A DNA stretch of 30,002 nucleotides from DATNPH01 sp036703315. Its GTDB lineage: Bacteria; Cyanobacteriota; Cyanobacteriia; Cyanobacteriales; Coleofasciculaceae. Of this stretch, positions 24,641-30,002 are shown piece by piece; position 1 is the stretch's first letter; each line of letters starts with the position of its first letter. Position numbers and translations under genes: made by a program. Location: contig DATNPH010000070.1 of the NCBI GenBank assembly GCA_036703315.1, positions 1-30,002 on the forward strand, read 5' to 3'. The notes under the pieces are model-generated. The model saw only the letters and a list, made by a program, of their open reading frames with translations. It was not told where the DNA came from and searched no databases.

Positions 24641-24673
24641 AACAACCCGGATCTTGAAGCCGGGTTGTTTTTT
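24641..24673 (+). terminator. Intrinsic terminator after the RGSGR gene
   Basis: AACAACCCGG (24641-24650) pairs perfectly with CCGGGTTGTT (24660-24669) around a 9-nt loop. A run of six T (24668-24673) follows. This is a textbook Rho-independent terminator on the plus strand. No annotated long gene ends upstream on this strand, so it marks the end of a short transcript coming from the 24340-24600 region. Confidence 0.9.
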
Positions 24674-24822
24674 GTCTTATTCAATCTCTCCTCTACTCTT
24701 TCTTCTCTTCACTCCGGATTGAGGGTTCAGAACTCAGAACTATTTTCAATATAGGCATTATGACAGCAATTGCTGCCACCACAAATAAAAATCTCTGTTT
24801 CTTAGTTCCTTAAATCCTAGCT

Positions 24823-25533
24823 ATGGTCAAACCACACTATCAACTTGATGATGAAGATGAAGTCGTAAAACTCTATTATGAGCAACTCGCTTCTGAATAT
24901 GATCACCTGCGTTTCAACAATAGCTATGGTCGTTATATTGATAGCCAGGAGCGAGAAATTTTGAGTCGCTGGCTTGATAGCTCTCCCAAGCAGTCAGTGC
25001 TTGATTTAGCTTGTGGAACTGGCAGATTTCTCTCTTTTGCAACAGCAGGACTTGATGTAAGCGCCAGGATGATTGAAGTCGCCAAGACTAAACATCCAGA
25101 TAAAGAATTAATTCACGCTTCAGCTTCCCATACTCCGATTGAGTCGGGGACGTATGATGCTGTTTTTGCCTTGCATCTTTTCATGCATTTAAGTCCAGAC
25201 AAGATTCAGGCGATCGTGAATGAATGTTACCGAATACTCCGTCCTAAGGGAGTTTTAATCTTTGATATTCCTTCGGCTTTACGCAGAAAGATTATCTCCT
25301 ATAAAACGGAATGCTGGCATGGAGCAACTTCATTTTCCTTAAAAGATATTCATCAACTATGTACAGATAAATGGAAAATTGAAGACTTAGTCGGTGTAGC
25401 CTTTTTACCCATTCATCGATTTCCCCACGCAACACGCCCTCTTTTGCTACCTTTGGATAATTTTCTATCCCACAGTTTCTTGAAATATCTATCCTCTTAT
25501 TACTTAGTTCAACTCACAAAATCTGATGATTAA
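24823..25533 (+). CDS. Class I SAM-dependent methyltransferase
   Basis: A 236-residue methyltransferase with the Rossmann-type SAM domain: motif I VLDLACGTGRF (about 65-75), GLDVSARMIEVAKTKHP, then YDAVFALHLFMHLSPDKIQAIVNECYRILRPKGVLIFDIPS. The last part is the typical motif IV/VI pattern of UbiE/COQ5-like and other small-molecule methyltransferases. The substrate cannot be told. It starts at ATG with no strong Shine-Dalgarno and is followed by the VanW gene after about 106 bp on the same strand, so the two may act together on a cell-surface or secondary metabolite. Confidence 0.9.
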   Translation: MVKPHYQLDDEDEVVKLYYEQLASEYDHLRFNNSYGRYIDSQEREILSRWLDSSPKQSVLDLACGTGRFLSFATAGLDVSARMIEVAKTKHPDKELIHASASHTPIESGTYDAVFALHLFMHLSPDKIQAIVNECYRILRPKGVLIFDIPSALRRKIISYKTECWHGATSFSLKDIHQLCTDKWKIEDLVGVAFLPIHRFPHATRPLLLPLDNFLSHSFLKYLSSYYLVQLTKSDD

Positions 25534-25639
25534 TCTGAGTTTCTGTCTCCCTTATGTATTCTCGCCTCATCAAGAATGAGAATAAGTTGGTTGTTGATTG
25601 AACAACAAATTTCGAGCGAGGTAATTGGTAATCGATAAA

Positions 25640-26374
25640 ATGAAGAAGCTAATTCCATCAAGTTTAAGATTATACTTAAGAGTCTTACAAAGAAATCTAA
25701 TAGATTTGTCAAATACTCGACAAATTAAATTTGCAGGCTTTCAGCAAGTCAGTGAGAAAGAAAAACAATTATTTAAGCCCCAAATAAGCCTCTCTCAAGC
25801 CATCCTACCAACTCAGTATTCAGAAAATAAAAAACACAATTTAAGTCTGGCTATAGAAAGGATTCAAGATGTAGTAATTCAGCCCGGTACAATTTTCTCC
25901 TTTTGGCATTTAGTGGGAAAACCTGACCAAGCAAAAGGTTATCGCGAAGGGCGATCGCTTATTGCTAATCAACTGAAGACTGAACTAGGCGGTGGCTTAT
26001 GTCAATTATCAGGATTGCTCTATTTTTTAACTTTAAAAGCTGGACTTTCTACTCTGGAAAGACATCCTCATTCTCAAGATATCTATACAGATTCTACTCG
26101 ATTTGCACCCTTAGGCTCTGATGCCACCGTTGTCTATGGGTATAAAGACTTTCGGTTCCAAAACAATTTGTTGTTTCCTATATGTTTCCGCTTTAGTCTC
26201 CAAGAGGATGAAATTAGTGCGACGTTATGTTCTCCTCAGCCAATTCCTCAATATCAAGTTGAATTCAAAGTGGAAGACTTTAACGGTGAGGCTAAGGTTG
26301 ATACTGTTCGTTTCCTTCACCAAACAAGCACCGTTGAGGTACTCAATTCCACAATCTATAAGAAATTAATTTGA
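25640..26374 (+). CDS. VanW family protein
   Basis: About 244 residues with a VanW domain: PGTIFSFWHLVGKPDQAKGY, REGRSLIANQL, GGGLCQLSGLLYF and the His-containing ERHPHSQD. VanW-domain proteins occur in vancomycin clusters and widely elsewhere, mostly without a proven function; here there is no other resistance gene. There is no signal peptide, only a basic N-terminus (KMKKLIPSSLRLYLRVLQR). The ATG at 25640 is preferred; a TTG at 25625, only 4 nt after GAGG, would add five residues. The 3' end overlaps the convergent gene by 9 bp. Confidence 0.85.
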   Translation: MKKLIPSSLRLYLRVLQRNLIDLSNTRQIKFAGFQQVSEKEKQLFKPQISLSQAILPTQYSENKKHNLSLAIERIQDVVIQPGTIFSFWHLVGKPDQAKGYREGRSLIANQLKTELGGGLCQLSGLLYFLTLKAGLSTLERHPHSQDIYTDSTRFAPLGSDATVVYGYKDFRFQNNLLFPICFRFSLQEDEISATLCSPQPIPQYQVEFKVEDFNGEAKVDTVRFLHQTSTVEVLNSTIYKKLI

Positions 26375-27262
26375 AGGCGCAAGCCATATTGCTAGGTTAC
26401 GCACATAGGTATGGATATCTTCAAGCGCACGAGGATTTTCTTTCATACCATTGCCAGAAGGTTCCTCAACAAAGCTTGGACAGCCCTTTTCGATGTCCCA
26501 GTTGTAATCTGCAAAATGATGAAAGGTTGATTGAGCCACTGTTCGTCCTAACAGATTGCCTTGTTCGTCTTTTATGTTCTCAACCGCCACAACAAGGTTG
26601 AAGGGACGACCTGAAACTAAGCTTTTGCCCATGGCAATTACCCGGAGATTATTGTCGTCTGCTGGCACACCTACCGCGCCCTCATGAGGATGAGCTGGGA
26701 AAAATTCAATATGCCCTGAAGGTGAATTCGGATTCTTTAAAAGTTCATGAATTGGATAACTAGGGGCAATAGTTTGATAGTCGCCGTTGCGTCCAGAATG
26801 ATAGTTAGGCCAAGAAATTGTTTTTGTATAAGTATCATCAATGCAACGATGAGATTCATCTGGGTGTTGCTGCTTTGATTGAAAATAGTGTAATGCGCCA
26901 AGGCTACCCAAACCACACATACAGACACCCATATCTTGATGATCACGGGTTGTAAAAATTCCTTTACCGCGCTGATGAAAGGCAGTGATGCCTGCACAGT
27001 CTTTTAAACTTAGACCTTCACCAGTATCTAGGGCAAATAGCCAGAGTTCATCGAAATCCGAGTCCCCAAGAGTACTCAAAACTGGATCGTTGCCATCAGC
27101 GTCTTCTTCGCGATCGCGTGCCGTCACTTCAAACAGAGAGTTCCCTGCTTCGTCTTTCAGCGATGCCAGATAGTCGCGTAACAGCGAGAAGCGTTCTATG
27201 CTCCAGTCATCTTCCGTTGTCGGAATCGTTGTCTGCAACAAAATGCGGATTGGTTTTGTCAT
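26366..27262 (-). CDS. Conserved hypothetical protein, possibly amidotransferase-fold
   Basis: I do not recognise this 298-residue protein with confidence. It begins with a Rossmann-like strand (IRILLQTTIPTTEDDW) and has FDELWLFALDTGEG, ITAFHQRGKGIFTTRDHQDMG, and several His-rich stretches (FFPAHPHEG, STFHHFADYNW) that could bind metal. The layout, with an early sensing-type strand followed by 'AFHQRGKGIF', is reminiscent of ThuA-like or class I glutamine-amidotransferase-fold proteins, but no catalytic triad is obvious. No signal peptide is seen, so it is likely cytoplasmic. It is 45 bp downstream of an SDR gene on the same strand, which suggests a joint operon. Confidence 0.8.
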   Translation of the reverse strand: MTKPIRILLQTTIPTTEDDWSIERFSLLRDYLASLKDEAGNSLFEVTARDREEDADGNDPVLSTLGDSDFDELWLFALDTGEGLSLKDCAGITAFHQRGKGIFTTRDHQDMGVCMCGLGSLGALHYFQSKQQHPDESHRCIDDTYTKTISWPNYHSGRNGDYQTIAPSYPIHELLKNPNSPSGHIEFFPAHPHEGAVGVPADDNNLRVIAMGKSLVSGRPFNLVVAVENIKDEQGNLLGRTVAQSTFHHFADYNWDIEKGCPSFVEEPSGNGMKENPRALEDIHTYVRNLAIWLAPSN

Positions 27263-27307
27263 CGTCTAGTTTATTTGAAGGTTAAAATGTCGAATTTTAA
27301 TGGCTTA

Positions 27308-28054
27308 CTATCCTTGGTCAGTTGGTCGAACTAAAATTTCGTTGACATTAACACGCAGTGGTTGTGTCACGGCATAAACAATTGCTGCTGCAATATCCTC
27401 ACTTTCCAGGGGTGTCATTGATGCAACCCACGATTGAATTCTTTCTTGTGTGGCTGGGTCTGTGATATGGGTTGTTAATTCTGTTGCCACTGCTCCTGGC
27501 TCAATAATTGTGACCCGAATTTTGTCTTTGTAGACCTCTTGGCGTAAGGCTTCTGAAAAGGCACCTACCGCCCATTTTGTAGCATTGTAGACGGCGACAT
27601 TTGCCGATGCTGTACGACCTGCAACTGATGAAATATTGACAATATGCCCTCCACCTTGCGCCTTCATCAAAGGCAACACGGCGTGTGTGGCATACATTAG
27701 ACCAAGGATGTTAATGTTCACCATGCGCCGCCAGTCTTCGGTATTTGCACCATCGATGGGACCAAGAAGCATGACACCTGCGTTGTTGACGAGGATATCT
27801 ATTCGACCCAATTCAGTTTTCGCTTTGTCTACCAGTTGACGTATCTGTGCCTCGTCGGTGACATCCGAGACAATTGGCAGTGCTTTACCACCACTTTGTG
27901 TGATTTGTTGAGCCAGTTTTTCCAAGCGATCGCCTCGCCGTGCTGCCAAGACAACCTGCGCGCCCTCTGCTGCCAGTGCTAAGGCTGTCGCCTCACCGAT
28001 ACCGGATGAAGCGCCAGTGACGATCGCAACTTTTCCCTCTAATTTACTTGCCAT
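27308..28054 (-). CDS. Short-chain dehydrogenase/reductase
   Basis: A classical SDR oxidoreductase of 248 residues. It has the NADP(H)-type cofactor motif TGASSGIG (14-21) followed by AARRGDRLEKL, the structural NNAGVM, the catalytic Ser in VNISSVAGR and Tyr-x3-Lys in YNATK, with the loop EPGAVATEL. Substrate is not predictable; the closest pattern I recall is the YdfG/clavaldehyde-dehydrogenase-like group acting on small alcohols. It lies 54 bp downstream of the MFS gene on the same strand and 45 bp upstream of a hypothetical gene, so it is likely part of a three- or four-gene operon that begins with another SDR. Confidence 0.93.
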   Translation of the reverse strand: MASKLEGKVAIVTGASSGIGEATALALAAEGAQVVLAARRGDRLEKLAQQITQSGGKALPIVSDVTDEAQIRQLVDKAKTELGRIDILVNNAGVMLLGPIDGANTEDWRRMVNINILGLMYATHAVLPLMKAQGGGHIVNISSVAGRTASANVAVYNATKWAVGAFSEALRQEVYKDKIRVTIIEPGAVATELTTHITDPATQERIQSWVASMTPLESEDIAAAIVYAVTQPLRVNVNEILVRPTDQG

Positions 28055-28108
28055 GAATGTATTTGTTCCTTATTACAATGCGTAAACTGAACCTTTTTAA
28101 TTAACTGA

Positions 28109-29302
28109 TCACATACAGGTGCAATACCTAAACACAACAAGCGTAGCGATCGCAAAACCAACACCCGCATAGAACACGCTACTAATCCCGCCCATGCCAA
28201 AGACGATTCCCATCAGCAGTGGCCCTAAGGTTTGCCCTAAGCCGAAAAATGTCCCATTTACTGACATTACCGTAGCCAAGTACTCCCTAGGTGCTAAGTC
28301 TGCTAAAAGCGTTTGGATACTAGGAAAACCAATGCCAAGACCAATCCCAAAAATCGTAGTGGGGATTAATAATAGCCATATATTTGGCACGAAGGGAACA
28401 ATCGATAAAGCTACGGCATAAAAAACAAAAGAGGCTCTAATTAACGTTGTTGCAGGAAACCTTCTTGCTAATTTCCCTAGCTGGGAAGATGTAATCGTAA
28501 TTGCTACAGAAACACTGGATAGTAACATCCCAATGGTGGCAGGCGGTGCATTGAATGTATCGTTTATTAGCTGAGGCAAATAAGTGACATAAGCTCCGTA
28601 CAGGAGAATGAAGTTAGCCGCACTAGCAATAAAAAGTCCAGCCAACTGACGATTTTTCAAAACTTTACCCGCATTTCTCAAATACTCTTGCAGGTTACGT
28701 TCGCCTTGTGGTTCAGGATTTTTTAGGGCAAATAACACCAGCAATCCTACAGGAATGGCGGCTAGGGGCAGCATAAACGGGTAATACCAGCCAATTGTTG
28801 CTAAGGCACCACCAACTGTAGGATAAATTGCTGTGCCGACACTGGTGGCACTGGCGTTGTAACCCATAGCCGTGGTGCGTCTGTCTCCTGCATATAAATC
28901 GCCAATTAATGTGACGCTCAGAGACAGCAAAGAAGCCGCACCAATTCCCTGAAGAAGACGCAACACTAGCAAAAGGTTAAAGTCACGGGCAAAAGCGCAA
29001 GCTGCTCCAGCAATTCCAAATAAAAACAGTGAAGGAACAATTATCTTCTTTCTGCCTAATCTATCGGCAAGAACACCAATAATCGGTCCTAAAAGAAGAG
29101 TTGGCAACGTAAACACTGTAACCAATAAACCAATATTTTTCGGCTCTACATTCAGTGATTGGGCTAGTTTTGGGAAAGCCGGAGTCACACTAGAAACTCC
29201 GAGTACTGCTATCAGAGCAACTGCACAAATAATCAGAAAATTCTGATCTAGATACAGCTTCTTTAGTTTGTTTTGTTGACTCTCAGTGCTGACTGGTTGC
29301 AT
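28109..29302 (-). CDS. Major facilitator superfamily exporter
   Basis: A 397-residue membrane protein with 12 predicted helices. The MFS motif A in the loop after helix 2 reads GVLADRLGRKK (about 76-86), with RLLQGIGAASLL in helix 4 and a repeat-like GxxxD-poor second half. The Asp-containing motif A and overall length suggest a proton-coupled drug/metabolite exporter (DHA1-like). A cytoplasmic N-terminus rich in Gln/Lys precedes helix 1. It is located between two SDR genes on the same strand, which may make and export a compound together. The substrate is unknown. Confidence 0.92.
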   Translation of the reverse strand: MQPVSTESQQNKLKKLYLDQNFLIICAVALIAVLGVSSVTPAFPKLAQSLNVEPKNIGLLVTVFTLPTLLLGPIIGVLADRLGRKKIIVPSLFLFGIAGAACAFARDFNLLLVLRLLQGIGAASLLSLSVTLIGDLYAGDRRTTAMGYNASATSVGTAIYPTVGGALATIGWYYPFMLPLAAIPVGLLVLFALKNPEPQGERNLQEYLRNAGKVLKNRQLAGLFIASAANFILLYGAYVTYLPQLINDTFNAPPATIGMLLSSVSVAITITSSQLGKLARRFPATTLIRASFVFYAVALSIVPFVPNIWLLLIPTTIFGIGLGIGFPSIQTLLADLAPREYLATVMSVNGTFFGLGQTLGPLLMGIVFGMGGISSVFYAGVGFAIATLVVFRYCTCM

Positions 29303-29364
29303 GAAGTTACTCTGTTTATTGGTTCAAAACTTACGCCGTTTTTTGATGGAAACCTGATTCTCTC

Positions 29365-29394
29365 GTAGAGGCATGACATTGCCATGCTCTCTAC
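29365..29394. repeat. Imperfect palindromic repeat
   Basis: GTAGAGGCATG (29365-29375) and CATGCTCTCTAC (29383-29394) form a stem with one bulged base. I recall GTAGAGACGCG...CGCGTCTCTAC as a common cyanobacterial extragenic palindrome, and this looks like a variant. It lies in the 171-bp gap between the interrupted SDR and the MFS gene, where it could act on read-through. Confidence 0.6.
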
Positions 29395-29473
29395 AGTGTG
29401 TTGCAGTGCGTAAGTCCTGAGTTGATCAAAACTTGTCAAACAGTAGGGTGCTATTACCGCGATTGTGCAGTCC

Positions 29474-29863
29474 TTAGACGATACCACCGTTCGCTCGAAT
29501 CCATTGTCCAGTAATCCAGTGTGCGTCGTCTGATACCAGTAGCGCCACAGCAGAGGCGATGTCCTCAGGCTGTCCAAGACGACCCATCGGCGTCTGTACG
29601 ATCATCTGATCGACCTGTGCCTGCTCCAGCACAAGCCCATCCGTGTTCGTCACCCCTGGCGATATAGTATTAACTGTGATGCCGCGAACCCCTAATTCCT
29701 TTGCCAATCCCGCTGAAAAATGCTCGATCGCAGCTTTGCATCCGGCATAGGCACCACCAGTAGGGATTGCCATCGCCGTGCCACTTGAGGAAATGCTGAC
29801 GATGCGACCACCGTCCGCCATGTGCTTCGCCGCTTCTTGCAGCGCAAAGTAAACTCCGCGAGT
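29474..29863 (-). CDS. SDR oxidoreductase, 3' exon only (5' part cut by group II intron)
   Basis: About 129 codons of the C-terminal half of a classical SDR. The first residues on this side of the break are T-R-G-V-Y-F-A-L-Q-E-A-A-K-H-M, matching the NxRGxFFALQEA helix of SDRs. After it come the catalytic Ser (SISSSGTA), Tyr-x3-Lys in YAGCK, VNTISPGVTNTDG and ITGQWIRANGGIV. An internal ATG (29821) exists, but the frame is clearly coding before it. The missing part is the Rossmann nucleotide-binding half (TGxxxGIG). An in-frame TAG lies at the break, so without splicing the upstream exon cannot be joined. Exon 1 should be to the right, outside the window. Confidence 0.85.
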   Translation of the reverse strand, partial: TRGVYFALQEAAKHMADGGRIVSISSSGTAMAIPTGGAYAGCKAAIEHFSAGLAKELGVRGITVNTISPGVTNTDGLVLEQAQVDQMIVQTPMGRLGQPEDIASAVALLVSDDAHWITGQWIRANGGIV

Positions 29864-30002
29864 GTTGAACTAAGCCAAAGAGTCACCCCTTTGACTCGTC
29901 TGCAAAACCGTGCATGAGAGTTTCCCCTCACACGGCTCCTCGATAATTTGGCGCTTGTCATGCGTACCTCTCGGTATTGGGAAACTAGAAAGGGTTTTCG
30001 TC
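29864..30002 (-). mobile_element. 3' end of a group II intron (domains V and VI)
   Basis: On the minus strand the segment ends with a canonical domain V (29905-29938) and a following domain VI helix. In domain VI, AGTCAAAG pairs with CTTTGGCT. The unpaired A at 29871 is the probable branch point, 7 nt before the proposed 3' splice site (ending AC at 29864). The remainder of the intron, including any reverse transcriptase, lies to the right of the window. The exact splice site could be off by a few bases. It interrupts the SDR gene in the sense orientation, so correct splicing would restore the enzyme. Confidence 0.85.
29905..29938 (-). ncRNA. Group II intron domain V
   Basis: The minus strand has the 34-nt hairpin of group II introns. 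It begins GAGCCGTG with the catalytic AGC triad at positions 2-4. The lower stem (with one G-U near the base) pairs to CACGGTTT, a 2-nt bulge (T-G) follows, and a GAAA tetraloop caps the upper stem. Length, triad, bulge and loop all agree with the class norm, so this RNA identification rests on structure alone. Confidence 0.92.

Noticed and set aside
24700..24760. Possible tRNA-like arm (GGGTTCAGAACTC)
   Set aside because: No cloverleaf can be formed around it; no T-loop consensus and no acceptor stem.
25640..26374. VanW gene as a vancomycin-resistance determinant
   Set aside because: VanW alone does not confer resistance, no van ligase or regulator is nearby, and Gram-negative-type cyanobacteria commonly carry VanW-domain proteins.
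29692..29961. Minus-strand 89-codon frame overlapping the SDR exon and intron
   Set aside because: It runs out of frame through domain V/VI of the intron and through the SDR exon, whose real frame is clear from SDR motifs.

Overview
The window comes from a cyanobacterium. The octamer GCGATCGC (HIP1) recurs throughout, and several genes belong to cyanobacterial families: ntcA, DUF3084, DUF3146, and a coiled-coil EamA transporter. Other palindromes and heptad repeats typical of filamentous or Chroococcidiopsis-like cyanobacteria are also present. I cannot assign a genus. I see no tRNA, rRNA or CRISPR array.

Layout. 1-3103 (minus): a membrane-anchored NB-ARC/WD40 repeat protein, broken by one TGA in place of a conserved Trp codon. 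3263-4717 (minus): hisB and fabI as a pair. 5007-8119 (plus): ntcA with an NtcA-type box upstream, then a DUF3084 membrane coiled-coil protein and a YqgF-type nuclease. 8203-16297: DUF3146, then a polysaccharide/glycosylation region with five glycosyltransferases and one nucleotide-sugar epimerase, with a YjbQ protein embedded. 16615-22151: an ADGF-like adenosine deaminase, a secreted phytase-like esterase, an OpuB-type permease with no visible partners, and an EamA transporter with a coiled-coil N-terminus. 22492-23844: miaB. 23845-24822: a long apparently empty stretch that holds the most interesting item. 24823-27262: a methyltransferase, a VanW-domain protein and an unrecognised protein. 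27308-29863 (minus): SDR, MFS exporter and a second SDR whose 5' half is cut off by the 3' end of a group II intron running off the right edge.

The main discovery candidate is a 47-codon reading frame at 24422-24565. It ends in Arg-Gly-Ser-Gly-Arg immediately before its stop codon. RGSGR is the HetR-inhibiting pentapeptide of the PatS/PatX/HetN heterocyst-patterning regulators. The frame has a Shine-Dalgarno-like GGAGAG, a GTA-N8-TAC (NtcA-type) box about 85 bp upstream and a strong intrinsic terminator downstream, so it looks like a complete nitrogen-regulated single-gene unit. A second, overlapping frame encodes a signal-peptide-like hydrophobic leader that a -1 shift would fuse to the RGSGR tail.

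Other items worth attention are the textbook group II domain V (34 nt, AGC triad, GAAA loop, 2-nt bulge) splitting an SDR gene, the nonsense mutation in the WD40 gene, an epimerase with Phe at the usual catalytic Tyr position, and several unexplained palindromes and structured intergenic segments.
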